Origin: Rhodovulum euryhalinum | GTDB taxonomy: Bacteria; Pseudomonadota; Alphaproteobacteria; Rhodobacterales; Rhodobacteraceae | Assembly (NCBI RefSeq): GCF_004342445.1 | Contig: NZ_SLWW01000009.1 | Span: forward strand, 1 to 64,000 | DNA: 64,000 nt | Direction: 5' to 3' | In this document: positions 1 to 8,827 of the stretch, piece after piece | Numbering within the stretch: position 1 is the stretch's first letter | How the letters are laid out: every line of letters begins with the position of its first letter | Made by a program: the position numbers and the translations under genes | Notes under the pieces: generated by a model | Told to the model about the DNA's origin: nothing | What the model saw: the letters and a program-made list of their open reading frames with translations, nothing else | The model's database searches: none

Positions 1-974
1 GCGTGGATCTCGGTCGCGTTCTCCGCAATCGACGCCAGCATCTCGTTCAGCGTCGATACCGTCGCGTTGAAATCATGCCGCAACTGCTCGTAATCGCTTG
101 CGAATGTCTCGTCGAGGCTGTGCGTGAGATCGCCTGCGGCGAGCGACATCAACCCGCGGCCCAGCCGTTCGACAGCATGCGCCTGTTCCGCGCGGGCCTG
201 TTCGCGTCCGGCCTCGGCCGCCGCCGCGTCCTGCAGCCGCAGGCGCAGCGAATCGAGGCTGCGGGCGATCAGCCCGATCTCGTCGCGATTGCCGGTCATC
301 GGGATCTCGGCGTCATAGGCGCCGTCCGCGACCTGCGCCATCGCGGTGCTGACGCGTTGCAGCGGTATGCCGATCATGCGCCGCAACAGCAGGGTCGCGA
401 TCCCGATCAGGACAAGGAAGAACACCCCGGCAATCGCCATGTCGACGGCCGAGTTCACGATGATTTCGGTCATCAACCCGTCCGACGTCCAGACAGCGCC
501 AAGTGCCCCGACCGTCGTGCCATTGCCATAGAGAACCGGCGCGGCGAGGATCAGGTTCTTCCGGTCGATCGCGATCTCGCCGGTCTCCAGCGCGCGCCGG
601 GCCAGATCGGCCATTGTCGCGGCATGTTCTGCGGACGCGCTGCCGGATTTCACGATCCGTTCGCCCGCGACGTTCCAGACGCCCGCCTGGACGAAATGCT
701 CCCCCGCGCGTTCGGTGTAGAGGCCAAGCTGTTCCTCGACCGCGTCGAGCTTGGCGAACTTGAGGTGACCGGCAAGGTTCCCGGCATAGGACACCGAAAC
801 CTCGGACATGAGGTCGGCGAGATGGTCGTGAACGATCTCGTAGGCGCTGCGCGTGGAAGCGGTCAGCACCATCGCAGCAACCAGAATGGCCGTTGCCGCG
901 ACGAGGCCTGCGCCCTTGATGAAGACCGAGCCGCTGACGCGGCCCAGCCCTGTCGTTCCCGTAGAACCTTGCAT
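1..974 (-). CDS. Methyl-accepting chemotaxis protein, 5' part only (cut by window edge)
   Basis: Reading leftward from an ATG at 974, an open frame of 324 codons runs off the window without a stop. A Shine-Dalgarno (CAGGAG) precedes the ATG. The protein has a membrane segment at about residues 21-40, a periplasmic stretch of about 135 residues, a second membrane segment at about 177-198, and a HAMP domain at about 200-250 (PLQRVSTAMAQVADGAYD, then a DEIG motif). A second HAMP-like segment follows near 280-315. This is the architecture of a transmembrane chemoreceptor. The methyl-accepting signalling domain would lie beyond the window. The gene starts 24 bp after the secreted sensor-like protein gene, so the two probably share an operon. 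The ligand cannot be told. Confidence 0.88.
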   Translation of the reverse strand, partial: MQGSTGTTGLGRVSGSVFIKGAGLVAATAILVAAMVLTASTRSAYEIVHDHLADLMSEVSVSYAGNLAGHLKFAKLDAVEEQLGLYTERAGEHFVQAGVWNVAGERIVKSGSASAEHAATMADLARRALETGEIAIDRKNLILAAPVLYGNGTTVGALGAVWTSDGLMTEIIVNSAVDMAIAGVFFLVLIGIATLLLRRMIGIPLQRVSTAMAQVADGAYDAEIPMTGNRDEIGLIARSLDSLRLRLQDAAAAEAGREQARAEQAHAVERLGRGLMSLAAGDLTHSLDETFASDYEQLRHDFNATVSTLNEMLASIAENATEIH

Positions 975-998
975 CGGTCGTCTCCTGTTCCGGACGGC

Positions 999-1577
999 TT
1001 ACATGAAGGCTTCGCCGTCGACGCCCACCGTCATCGCGCCGATCGGTGCGCCGCTGGCGGGGTCGGTGATCGTGAACGAGATCTGTGCCTGGTAGCGCTG
1101 GCTTGACTCGTCGAACTCGATCTCGCCGAAATGCACCGCATCCGGACCCACGACGAAGGTCATCGAGTGTTTCTCCTCGTCGCCCTGCCAGTAATCCGAG
1201 GTGACGTCGGAGGCAGCCACGTTGAGGCCCTTGGCATCCATGAGGATGATTTCCGTGATCTGGCCTCCGGTGGCCGCCATCTGCTCGCGCAGGTAGTCGG
1301 CGACGGGGCCGGTGATCACCGGCTCGATGAGCGGGGCGCTGCCGCTGCCGACCTGGGCGCGCCATGCGGTATCGAGCTCGTCGATCTTGGCTTGGTCGTA
1401 GCCGCCGTTCTGCGCGTTCCCGGCGAGGACCGCGTCGATGATGACGGGGGAGGTCGCCCAGCTGCGAACCGAGCTTTCGAGATAGGCGGCCATCTGGGTG
1501 TCGTAATCGCCGGCATTGGCGCCGGAGGCCGCGACGACGGCGAGAAGGGCTGTGAGTTTCGTAACCGAACGGACCAT
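999..1577 (-). CDS. Secreted PDC/Cache-like sensor protein
   Basis: A 192-residue protein with a signal peptide (MVRSVTKLTALLAVVAASGANA). The mature part looks like one PDC/Cache ligand-binding fold without a membrane anchor: an N-terminal helix, a segment TEIILMDAKGLNVAAS, a YWQGDEEKH segment, and a terminal PIGAMTVGVD strand. These recur in periplasmic sensor domains of chemoreceptors. The start at 1577 is chosen over the upstream 1616 because AAGGAAAGG lies just before it and the signal peptide then begins correctly. It is followed within 24 bp by a chemoreceptor gene on the same strand. I infer that it binds a ligand in the periplasm and may present it to that receptor. Function is not shown directly. 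Confidence 0.75.
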   Translation of the reverse strand: MVRSVTKLTALLAVVAASGANAGDYDTQMAAYLESSVRSWATSPVIIDAVLAGNAQNGGYDQAKIDELDTAWRAQVGSGSAPLIEPVITGPVADYLREQMAATGGQITEIILMDAKGLNVAASDVTSDYWQGDEEKHSMTFVVGPDAVHFGEIEFDESSQRYQAQISFTITDPASGAPIGAMTVGVDGEAFM

Positions 1578-2049
1578 GGTGTACCTTTCCTTGATCGGGT
1601 CAGCGCCGCGGACCACGGGCGCAGATATCCTGAGGAGTAGGGCGAATCTCCTACCGTGGGCTTAACGGGATCGTCCCCGGCATGGCGTGACCGCGGCGCC
1701 GGGGACGGGTCAGGCGGGGAGGGGACTGCTGTCGGGGCGGGATGGCAGGGGCAGGACAGGGCGGGCGGTGCGCGTTGGAACTTCGACTCAGTACATTGGA
1801 ATTAAAAAGATATCAGGGCTCGTCAGGCGTCGTCGTCAGGTGGGCTGCCAGTCCGGCAACAGCGCCGCATCGAACACGTCAGCGTCCGCCCGGGACGGCA
1901 TTAACCAGTTTGGAATTCTCGTAGGGGCCGCGGCCTCGACGGCCCCCCGGTTCGCGGGATCGGGCGCGCCGCCTGATCGGGACGGACAGCCGTGCGCGTC
2001 CGGGCGCGGACGGATGGTGCCCCGCACGGCACATCGGATCGGAGGCGCC
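1578..2049. other. Gene-poor stretch upstream of chemoreceptor operon and pseudogene
   Basis: About 470 bp without a supportable gene on either strand. The left end must hold the promoter of the leftward sensor/chemoreceptor pair. An A/T-rich patch lies at about 1778-1815 in otherwise GC-rich sequence. The open frames here show no family resemblance and look like GC-driven shadows. It could include further decayed sequence upstream of the fumarylacetoacetase relic, but I recognise nothing in it. Confidence 0.6.
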
Positions 2050-2380
2050 ATGGCGCGACGGGCACACTGGCTGGCATCGGCGAACGATCCCGGAACCGAT
2101 TTTCTGCTGGAGAACCTGCCCTATGAAGTCGTGTCGCTGGGCGCGGCGCCACCGGGCTGGACCGCGGTGATGGCACGGGGACCGGCGGTGTGGTCGGCGC
2201 TGCGCGCACCGCCGACCGAGCTTCTGGCCGAGGGCGGCGATCCGGCGCTGCTGCGGGTGGGCGACCTGATCGGATCCGGCACTGTCTCGGGGCCTGGCCG
2301 AGGGCTGCCGGGTCGGCTTTGGCGATTGCGCGGGCCGCGTGCTGCCGGCGCGTGCCGATCCGTTCGGGGCGGGGCGATGA
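2050..2380 (+). pseudogene. Fumarylacetoacetase (fahA) relic with internal deletions and frameshift
   Basis: Three pieces of fumarylacetoacetase, the last enzyme of tyrosine/homogentisate breakdown, survive in order. The N-terminus (2050 onward) reads HWLASANDPGTDF then ENLPYEV, the family's opening. The next piece, MARGPAVWSALRAPPTELL, matches the end of the N-terminal domain. Then GDLIGSGTVSGP matches a C-terminal motif. Finally, in another frame (2294-2380), LAEGCRVGFGDCAGRVLPAR is the usual carboxy end, closed by TGA at 2380. Together they cover about 110 codons of a protein usually near 400 residues. The metal-binding catalytic core is gone, so no enzyme can be made. The frame changes by +1 near 2290. 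The relic ends 2 bp before the stop codon of the convergent DUF2585 gene. Motif recognition is from memory of the family. Confidence 0.85.
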
Positions 2381-2382
2381 TC

Positions 2383-2943
2383 TCAGCCGCCGGCCTGCCA
2401 GACACGGACCGCTTCGAGCGGCCAGAGCAGCATCAGAACGTTCAGCGCGAGCCCGTCGCGGATCACGATCGCGGTCAGGATCTCGAAGCCCAGAACCAGC
2501 GCGACGCTTGCCCAGACAGGGATCACGCGCGCAAGGTAAAAGCCCGCGACCATGGCCAGCATGTCGCAAAAGGAATTCAGCACGCTGTCGCCGTAATAGT
2601 CGAGGCTGATCGTGACGGCGCGGTAGCGTTCAATGACCGTGTCGGAATTCTCGACGATCTCCCACGCGACCTCGATCAGCGTGGCAAGCGCAAGGCGCCA
2701 GCCAGGGCCGAGCCGCGGCAGGGCCAGCCCGAGCCCGGCGTAGAACAGGATGCCGTGGATCAGATGCGACGGCGTGTACCAGTCGGCGATGTGCTGGGAA
2801 TTCTCGGCGCTCATCGTCTCGCCGTGCCAGAGCTTGACATGGCCGCAGGGGCAGATCGGTTCGCGCCCGGCCAGCAGCAGCCAGACGACGCCTCCGAAAA
2901 GGATGCCCGCGGTGATCCAGTATGGCAGACTGCGTTGCGTCAT
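2383..2943 (-). CDS. DUF2585 (UPF0314) family membrane protein
   Basis: A 186-residue protein starting MTQRSLPYW. It has a membrane segment at about 9-27, a hydrophilic part with a [11 protein letters not shown] motif, then [10 protein letters not shown], a segment [17 protein letters not shown] with [10 protein letters not shown], and two or three more hydrophobic helices to the end. These conserved polar motifs around helices are typical of DUF2585, a family of unknown function found in Rhizobiales and Rhodobacterales. The start at 2943 is preferred to the longer frame because it matches the family's beginning at a hydrophobic helix. It stands alone, convergent with the fumarylacetoacetase relic and divergent from the MBL-fold gene. 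The His, Glu and Asp residues near helices suggest a buried active or metal site, but this is only inference. Confidence 0.8.
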   Translation of the reverse strand: MTQRSLPYWITAGILFGGVVWLLLAGREPICPCGHVKLWHGETMSAENSQHIADWYTPSHLIHGILFYAGLGLALPRLGPGWRLALATLIEVAWEIVENSDTVIERYRAVTISLDYYGDSVLNSFCDMLAMVAGFYLARVIPVWASVALVLGFEILTAIVIRDGLALNVLMLLWPLEAVRVWQAGG

Positions 2944-3041
2944 GGGGCAAGCGAAGCACGCGGGCGGCGTGCCGTCCAGCGGTTTGCCGGAGCCATCAGG
3001 CCGCCTGCATGGCGGCGCGAAAGACAGGGGGGATGAACGGC

Positions 3042-3992
3042 ATGACCAGGGTATTCGCAAGCCAGGGGGATCTGGCCGAAAAGACGGTCAGTTTCACCGA
3101 GATCGGGCGGGGGATCTGGGCCTTCACCGCCGAGGGCGATCCGAATTCCGGTGTCATCATCGGCGACGATGCGGTGATGGTGATCGAGGCGCAGGCGACG
3201 CCGCGCCTGGCCGGCAAGGTCATCGCCGAGATCCGCAAGGTGACCGACAAGCCGATCACCCACCTGGTGCTGACCCATTACCACGCGGTGCGCGTGCTGG
3301 GGGCCTCGGCCTATGGCGCGCGCGAGGTCATCATGTCCGAGGCGGCGCGCGCCATGGTGGCCGAGCGCGGGCAGGAGGACTGGGCGAGCGAGTTCGCCCG
3401 CTTTCCAAGGCTCTTCGCTGGGCACGAGGCTATCCCGGGTCTGACCTGGCCCACCACCACGTTCTCCGACCGCCTGAGCGTCTGGCTGGGCCGCCGGCGG
3501 GTCGACATCCTGCATCTGGGCCGGGCGCATACGGCGGGCGATGCGGTGGTGTGGGTGCCCGATTCCGAGGTGATGTTCACCGGCGACATCGTGGAAGACC
3601 GCTCTGCCTGCTATTGCGGCGACGGGCATTTCCGCGACTGGGGGCGGACGCTGGATGCGATCGCCGCGTTCCGGCCCGTGGCCATCGGGCCGGGCCGCGG
3701 TGCGGCGCTGGCGGGCGAGGCGATGGTGAGCCGCGCCATCGAGTCCACGCGCGACTTCCTCGACAGCACCTTTCGCCCGGCGGCCCGGGTCGCGGCCCGT
3801 GGCGGCACTCTGAAAGAGGCGTGGGACGCGGTGCGCGCGGAATGTGATCCGAAATTCGCGGACTATGCGATCTACGAGCATTGCCTGCCCTTCAATGTCG
3901 CCCGTGCCCATGACGAGGCGCGCGGGATCGACACGCCCCGGATCTGGACGGCCGAGCGCGACCGCGAGATGTGGGCCGCGTTGCAGGGCTAG
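3042..3992 (+). CDS. MBL-fold metallo-hydrolase with altered metal motif
   Basis: A 316-residue metallo-beta-lactamase-fold protein of the SoxH/COG0491 type. The usual HxHxDH motif appears as THYHAVR (H79, H81): the Asp and last His are Val83 and Arg84. A later [10 protein letters not shown] supplies the next metal His, and MFTGDIVE supplies the bridging Asp. So the first metal site looks intact and the second is degraded. [12 protein letters not shown] segment and the C-terminal helical part are in the expected order. ATG 3042 is used because a GGGGGG run ends 9 nt upstream; ATG 3033 lies in the same frame but directly abuts that run. The substrate is unknown. The gene stands alone between the divergent DUF2585 gene and the convergent PDH operon. 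Confidence 0.82.
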   Translation: MTRVFASQGDLAEKTVSFTEIGRGIWAFTAEGDPNSGVIIGDDAVMVIEAQATPRLAGKVIAEIRKVTDKPITHLVLTHYHAVRVLGASAYGAREVIMSEAARAMVAERGQEDWASEFARFPRLFAGHEAIPGLTWPTTTFSDRLSVWLGRRRVDILHLGRAHTAGDAVVWVPDSEVMFTGDIVEDRSACYCGDGHFRDWGRTLDAIAAFRPVAIGPGRGAALAGEAMVSRAIESTRDFLDSTFRPAARVAARGGTLKEAWDAVRAECDPKFADYAIYEHCLPFNVARAHDEARGIDTPRIWTAERDREMWAALQG

Positions 3993-4002
3993 ACTCGGGG
4001 GG

Positions 4003-4032
4003 ACGCGCGCCGTGCGGAACGGTCCCGCGCGT
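4003..4032. terminator. Stem-loop between convergent genes
   Basis: ACGCGCG (4003-4009) pairs with CGCGCGT (4026-4032), enclosing a second small stem CCGT/ACGG. It lies 11 bp after the MBL-fold gene and 48 bp after the end of the leftward pdhC. There is no clear T-tract, so termination is inferred from position. Confidence 0.45.
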
Positions 4033-4079
4033 GCGGGGTTTGCGCCGGCCCTCGCAGGACAGCTTGCGTCTGGACTGGC

Positions 4080-5399
4080 TCAGGCGAGCATGGCCATCGG
4101 GTTCTCGAGATTGTCCTTGATCGCCTGCAGAAGCTCGGCCCCGAGCGCGCCGTCGATCACGCGGTGGTCGACGCTGAGGGTCACCGACATCACCGTGGCA
4201 GCCTCGATCCCGCCCGCATCGGTGACGACGGGTTTGCGGACCCCCGCGCCGACAGCGAGGATCGCGCCGTGGGGCGGGTTGATGACCGCGTCGAAATTGT
4301 CGATGCCGAACATGCCGAGATTCGAGATCGCGAAGCTGCCGCCCTGGTAGTCCTGGGGCGCAAGCTTGCGGTCACGGGCGCGCGCGGCGAGGTCCTTCAT
4401 CTCGGCCGACAAGGCCGAGAGCGTCTTGGTCTCGGCGTCCCTGAGCACCGGGGTGAACAGCCCGCCCTCGATGGCGACGGCGACGGCCACGTCCGAGGGT
4501 TTCAATTGCAGGATGCGGTCGCCCGCCCAGACCGCATTGGCGGCGGGCACCTGCTGAAGGGCCAGCGCACAGGCCTTGATGATGAAATCGTTGACGCTGA
4601 GCTTGACGCCGCGCGGTTCCAATTGCCGGTTGAGCTGCGACCGGAAGGCAAGCAGGTCGTCGATCCGGATGTCGCGGCGCAGGTAGAAATGCGGAATGGT
4701 CTGCTTGGCTTGCACCAGCCGCGCGGCGATGGTCTTGCGCATCCCGTCCAGCGCGATCTCTTCATGCGGGCGGTCGGCATAGAGCCGGGCCACGGCCTGT
4801 GCGTCGGGACCGGCGACCATGGGCGCGGGGGCGGGAGCGGCGGTCTCGGTGGCCGGAGCGGCGGCGGGTTTCGCGGCGGTTCCGGGCTCTGCGGTTTCGA
4901 CATCCGCCCGGACGATCCGCCCGCGGGGGCCCGAGCCCGTGAGCCCTGCAAGGTCGATCCCCCTTTCGGCGGCGATCCGGCGCGCGAGCGGCGAGGCGAA
5001 GACGCGATCGCCCTTGTCGGTCGTCGGCGCGGGCGGGGCGGCGGCCGGTGCGGGGCCCCCGCCGGGGGCCGCCTTGCCGGCCGCGTCGGCCCCCTGGGCC
5101 TCCGGTGCCCTTGCCGTGGCGGGCGCGGGGGCCGCTGCCGCTGCATAGGCGCTCTCGCCTTCGGCGAGCAGGATCGCGATGGGGGTGTTCACCTTGACAT
5201 TGTCGGTGCGGGCGGGGACGAGGATCCGGCCGATGGTGCCGTCATCCGCCGCCTCGAACTCCATCGTCGCCTTGTCGGTCTCGATCTCGGCGATCAGGTC
5301 GCCTGCGGCAACGGTGTCGCCCTCTTTCACCAGCCACTTGGCAAGCGTGCCTTCCTCCATCGTGGGGGACAGCGCGGGCATCAGGATTTCCGTGGGCAT
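4080..5399 (-). CDS. pdhC: Pyruvate dehydrogenase E2, dihydrolipoamide acetyltransferase
   Basis: A 439-residue protein that transfers the acetyl group from the E1-bound intermediate to CoA in the pyruvate dehydrogenase complex. It has an N-terminal lipoyl domain with the lipoylated lysine in ETDKATMEF (K43), an Ala/Pro-rich linker, a peripheral subunit-binding domain ([17 protein letters not shown], about 137-173) and a C-terminal catalytic domain ending in [11 protein letters not shown] with the catalytic His near 412. The start at 5399 is preceded by GAGGAGG. It is the last gene of pdhA-pdhB-pdhC, 11 bp after pdhB. The first 75 residues are nearly the same as those of pdhB, which points to duplication of the lipoyl domain. 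The E3 subunit gene is not in the window. Confidence 0.95.
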   Translation of the reverse strand: MPTEILMPALSPTMEEGTLAKWLVKEGDTVAAGDLIAEIETDKATMEFEAADDGTIGRILVPARTDNVKVNTPIAILLAEGESAYAAAAAPAPATARAPEAQGADAAGKAAPGGGPAPAAAPPAPTTDKGDRVFASPLARRIAAERGIDLAGLTGSGPRGRIVRADVETAEPGTAAKPAAAPATETAAPAPAPMVAGPDAQAVARLYADRPHEEIALDGMRKTIAARLVQAKQTIPHFYLRRDIRIDDLLAFRSQLNRQLEPRGVKLSVNDFIIKACALALQQVPAANAVWAGDRILQLKPSDVAVAVAIEGGLFTPVLRDAETKTLSALSAEMKDLAARARDRKLAPQDYQGGSFAISNLGMFGIDNFDAVINPPHGAILAVGAGVRKPVVTDAGGIEAATVMSVTLSVDHRVIDGALGAELLQAIKDNLENPMAMLA

Positions 5400-5410
5400 G
5401 CCTGACCTCC

Positions 5411-6763
5411 TCAGCGATAGGTGACGGCGCGGACAGCCTCGATGACCTCTTTGGTGGTCACCAGCGCGAGCTTTTCCAGGTTCGCCGCGTAGGGCATCGG
5501 CACGTCCTTGCCGGTGCAGTTGATCACCGGTGCATCGAGCCAGTCGAAGGCCTGTTGCATCAGCACCGCCGAGATGTGGTTGCCGATCGAGCAGACCGGG
5601 AAGCCCTCTTCGACGGTGACGCAGCGGTTGGTCTTCTTCACGCTCTCGATCACGGTGGCGGTGTCCAGCGGGCGCAGGGTGCGCAGGTCGATCACCTCGG
5701 CCTCGATCCCCTCCTTGTGCAGCGCCTCGGCGGCCTCGAGCGCATAGGTCATGCCGATGCCGAAGCTGACGATGGTCACGTCCGAACCCTCGCGCCAGAT
5801 GCGGGCCTTGCCGAAGGGAACGGTGAAATCCTCCATCACCGGCACGTCGAAGGACCGGCCGTAGAGGATCTCGTTTTCCAGGAAGATCACAGGGTTGGGG
5901 TCGCGGATCGCGGTTTTCAGCAATCCCTTGGCATCGGCCGCGGAATAGGGCTGGACCACCTTGAGCCCCGGAATATGGGCGTACCACGCGGCATAGTCCT
6001 GGCTGTGCTGGGCGGCCACCCGCGCCGCCGCGCCGTTCGGCCCGCGGAACACGATCGGGCAGCCCATCTGGCCGCCGGACATGTAAAGCGTCTTGGCGGC
6101 CGAATTGACGATCTGGTCCATCGCCTGCATCGCGAAGTTGAAGGTCATGAACTCGACGACGGGGCGCAGCCCGCCGAAGGCCGCGCCCACCCCGAGCCCG
6201 GCAAAGCCGTGCTCGGTGATCGGCGTGTCGATCACCCGTTTCGCGCCGAACTCGTCCAGCAGCCCCTGGCTGATCTTGTAGGCGCCCTGGTACTCGGCCA
6301 CCTCCTCGCCCATCAGGAACACGGTATCGTCGCGCCGCATCTCCTCGGCCATGGCATCGCGCAGGGCCTCGCGGACGGTGGTCGACTTCATCGCCGTGCC
6401 CTCGGGGATCTCGGGGGCGTGCCTGACCAGGTGCCCGGTCACATGCGGCTGCGCCGTGGCGGGGGCCTTGGGGGCCGGAGCGCCGGGGGCGGCGTGGACC
6501 GGGGCGGGGGTCACTTCCTCGCCCTCGGCCACCAGCACGGCGATGGGGGTGTTCACCTTGACCCCGTCGGTGCCCGCGGCCACGAGGATGCGGTCGAGGA
6601 TGCCGTCATCCGCCGCCTCGAATTCCATCGTTGCCTTGTCGGTCTCGATCTCGGCCAGGATGTCACCGGCGGCGACCTTGTCGCCCTCCTTGACCAGCCA
6701 CTTGGCCAGCGTGCCCTCTTCCATCGTGGGCGAGAGGGCGGGCATCAGGATTTCGGTTGCCAT
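5411..6763 (-). CDS. pdhB: Pyruvate dehydrogenase E1 beta with N-terminal lipoyl domain
   Basis: A 450-residue protein. Residues 1-80 form a lipoyl domain (lysine K43 in ETDKATMEF). A Pro/Ala linker follows, and from about 120 comes the transketolase-like E1-beta body: [25 protein letters not shown], then [36 protein letters not shown] and the C-terminal transketolase domain with [12 protein letters not shown]. The extra lipoyl domain on E1-beta is a known feature of alphaproteobacterial PDH. With E1-alpha it decarboxylates pyruvate using thiamine diphosphate. It lies 11 bp after pdhA and 11 bp before pdhC, so the three are one operon. Confidence 0.95.
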   Translation of the reverse strand: MATEILMPALSPTMEEGTLAKWLVKEGDKVAAGDILAEIETDKATMEFEAADDGILDRILVAAGTDGVKVNTPIAVLVAEGEEVTPAPVHAAPGAPAPKAPATAQPHVTGHLVRHAPEIPEGTAMKSTTVREALRDAMAEEMRRDDTVFLMGEEVAEYQGAYKISQGLLDEFGAKRVIDTPITEHGFAGLGVGAAFGGLRPVVEFMTFNFAMQAMDQIVNSAAKTLYMSGGQMGCPIVFRGPNGAAARVAAQHSQDYAAWYAHIPGLKVVQPYSAADAKGLLKTAIRDPNPVIFLENEILYGRSFDVPVMEDFTVPFGKARIWREGSDVTIVSFGIGMTYALEAAEALHKEGIEAEVIDLRTLRPLDTATVIESVKKTNRCVTVEEGFPVCSIGNHISAVLMQQAFDWLDAPVINCTGKDVPMPYAANLEKLALVTTKEVIEAVRAVTYR

Positions 6764-6774
6764 GTCTGTCCCCC

Positions 6775-7797
6775 TCAGGCGTTCTGCGGCGCCAGTTCGG
6801 CGTAGATGTCGGTGTAAAGCTCGTCCACCGCGGGTTCGGGGCTTTCCTTGGCGAACTCGGCGGCCTCGTTCACGATGTCCTTGATTTCCTTGTCGACGGC
6901 CTTCAGCTCGTCCTCGGTCGCGTGCTTGCCCTGCAGGATCAGCTCGCGCACATGCTCGATGGCGTCGCGTTCCTCGCGGATCTTCTGCACCTCCTCGCGC
7001 GAGCGGTATTTCGCGGGGTCCGACATCGAGTGGCCGCGGTAGCGGTAGGTCATCACTTCCAGGATGTAGGGGCCCTTGCCCGCACGGCAGTGGGCGACGG
7101 CCTTTTCACCAGCCGCCTTGACCGCCAGCACGTCCATCCCGTCGACCTCCTCGCCCGCGATGCCATAGGCCGCGCCGCGTTCCCAGAGGTTCGGCGATTT
7201 GGTGGACCGCTTGACCGCGGTGCCCATCGCGTACTGGTTGTTCTCGATCACGAAGATCACCGGCAGTTCCCAGAGCTGGGCCATGTTGTAGGTCTCGTAG
7301 ACCTGGCCCTGGTTTGCCGCGCCATCGCCGAAATAGGCAAACGTCACGCGGCCGTTGCCGAGATACTTGTCGGCGAAGGCCAGCCCCGCCCCGATCGGAA
7401 CCTGGGCGCCGACGATCCCGTGGCCGCCGTAGAAATGGCGCTCCTTCGAGAACATGTGCATCGAGCCGCCCTTGCCCTTGGAATAGCCACCCTCGCGCCC
7501 GGTCAGTTCGGCCATCACGCCCTTGGGGTCCATCCCGCAGGCCAGCATGTGGCCGTGGTCGCGATAGGAGGTGACGCGCTTGTCGCCCTCCTCGGCGGCG
7601 GCCTCAAGCCCGACCACCACCGCCTCCTGGCCGATGTAGAGATGACAGAACCCGCCGATCAGGCCCATGCCGTAAAGCTGGCCGGCCTTTTCCTCGAATC
7701 GCCGGATCAGCAGCATCTCGCGGTAAAAGCCGAGAAGTTCGTCCTTGGAAGTGTTTGATGTCGAGGCGGTTTTCGCGGATGTTCTTCGCGTGGCCAT
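6775..7797 (-). CDS. pdhA: Pyruvate dehydrogenase E1 alpha
   Basis: A 340-residue E1-alpha subunit. After a short Ser/Thr/Lys-rich start ([12 protein letters not shown]) come [20 protein letters not shown] and [12 protein letters not shown]. The thiamine-diphosphate motif [12 protein letters not shown] runs to ENNQYAMGT, and the loop [15 protein letters not shown] carries the usual regulatory/phospho-loop sequence. Start 7797 is the ATG before this; longer frames would run through the promoter region. It is the first gene of the PDH operon. A perfect 14-bp palindrome lies 30-43 bp upstream of the start (see that entry) and probably controls transcription. Confidence 0.95.
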   Translation of the reverse strand: MATRRTSAKTASTSNTSKDELLGFYREMLLIRRFEEKAGQLYGMGLIGGFCHLYIGQEAVVVGLEAAAEEGDKRVTSYRDHGHMLACGMDPKGVMAELTGREGGYSKGKGGSMHMFSKERHFYGGHGIVGAQVPIGAGLAFADKYLGNGRVTFAYFGDGAANQGQVYETYNMAQLWELPVIFVIENNQYAMGTAVKRSTKSPNLWERGAAYGIAGEEVDGMDVLAVKAAGEKAVAHCRAGKGPYILEVMTYRYRGHSMSDPAKYRSREEVQKIREERDAIEHVRELILQGKHATEDELKAVDKEIKDIVNEAAEFAKESPEPAVDELYTDIYAELAPQNA

Positions 7798-7826
7798 CGG
7801 GCGGCGCCTCCCCTGCGCTGCAAGTA

Positions 7827-7840
7827 GTTTAACGTTAAAC
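7827..7840. promoter_or_regulatory. 14-bp perfect palindrome, probable operator of pdhA
   Basis: GTTTAACGTTAAAC is its own reverse complement, with a central CG as in LacI-family operators. It sits in an A/T-rich island 30 bp upstream of the pdhA start, where a bound protein would lie near or just downstream of the promoter. CceR, a LacI-family regulator of central carbon genes in Rhodobacter, binds palindromes of this length with a central CG. Assignment to CceR is inference. Confidence 0.6.
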
Positions 7841-8014
7841 AAAATGGTAGCAGACTGGCCGCGCCAAGGCGAGGGATTTCCCACCCCCCACCCCCGCGCC
7901 GTGCCGCAAAACGCGCTGGCCCGGGACGCCATCCCGTGATCCGGGCGGGACGTGTGCGCCCCGCCACCCGTGACGTCTTGCCCTTGGACCCGCCGCGGCC
8001 TAGGGCTGGATCCC

Positions 8015-8827
8015 ATGAAACTCTTGTTCCTCGGAGACGTCATGGGCCGGGCCGGCCGTGACGCGGTGATCGCACGGCTGCCCGCGCTGCGGGCCGAGTG
8101 GCGGCTCGATTTCGTCGTTGTCAACGGCGAGAATGCAAGCTCGGGCGCCGGGTTGACCCCGGCCCATGCGCGGGTGCTGCTGGACGCGGGCGCGGATTGC
8201 CTGACGCTGGGCGACCATGCCTTCGACCAGAAGGACATGTTGACCTTCATCGAGCAGGAGCCGCGCATCCTGCGCCCGCTGAACTATGCCAAGGGGGCAC
8301 CGGGCAAGGGTGCGCGCCTGTTCGAAGCCGCGGGCGGGCGCAAGGTCCTGGTGGCGCAGGTGCTGGGCCAGGTCTTCATGAAGCGGCCCTTCGACGATCC
8401 GTTCTCGGCGATCGAGCCGGTATTGAAGACGCACCCTCTGGGCGGTCTGGCGCAAGCCGCGATCGTCGACATGCACTGCGAGGCGACGTCGGAAAAGATG
8501 GCGATGGGCCATTTCTGCGACACCCGCGCCAGCCTTGTCGTCGGTACCCATACCCATGTGCCGACGGCGGACGCGCAGATCCTGCCGGGGGGCACCGGCT
8601 ACCTGTCGGATGCGGGCATGTGCGGCGATTACGATTCGGTCATCGGCATGGACAAGGCCGAGCCGATGCGCCGCTTCATCACCGGCATGGCCAAGGCGCG
8701 CTTCAGTCCGGCGCTGGGCGAGGCAACGGTTTCCGGCGTCTATGTCGAGACCGACGACCGCACGGGCCGCGCCACGCGCATCGCCATGGTCCGCCAGGGC
8801 GGGCGGCTGGAGCAGTCGGGGCCATGA
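8015..8827 (+). CDS. TIGR00282 family metallophosphoesterase (YmdB-like)
   Basis: A 270-residue calcineurin-like phosphoesterase. It begins MKLLFLGDVMGRAGRDAV (first metal Asp), followed by VVNGENASSGAGLTPAHA (Asn/Glu ligands), LTLGDHAFDQKD (GD-H motif), IVDMHCEATSEKMAMGHF and GTHTHVPTADAQILPGGT (His pair), ending in the C-terminal arm. This matches the YmdB family, whose Bacillus member hydrolyses 2',3'-cyclic AMP. The start at 8015 fits the conserved MKLLFLGD opening. It is divergent from pdhA and overlaps the next gene by ATGA, so it is co-transcribed with an EamA transporter. The physiological substrate here is unknown. Confidence 0.88.
   Translation: MKLLFLGDVMGRAGRDAVIARLPALRAEWRLDFVVVNGENASSGAGLTPAHARVLLDAGADCLTLGDHAFDQKDMLTFIEQEPRILRPLNYAKGAPGKGARLFEAAGGRKVLVAQVLGQVFMKRPFDDPFSAIEPVLKTHPLGGLAQAAIVDMHCEATSEKMAMGHFCDTRASLVVGTHTHVPTADAQILPGGTGYLSDAGMCGDYDSVIGMDKAEPMRRFITGMAKARFSPALGEATVSGVYVETDDRTGRATRIAMVRQGGRLEQSGP

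Noticed and set aside
1687-3036. A 449-codon plus-strand frame covering 1687-3036
   Set aside because: Only its 2050-2290 part resembles a protein (fumarylacetoacetase pieces); the rest is antisense to the DUF2585 gene. It is not one gene.
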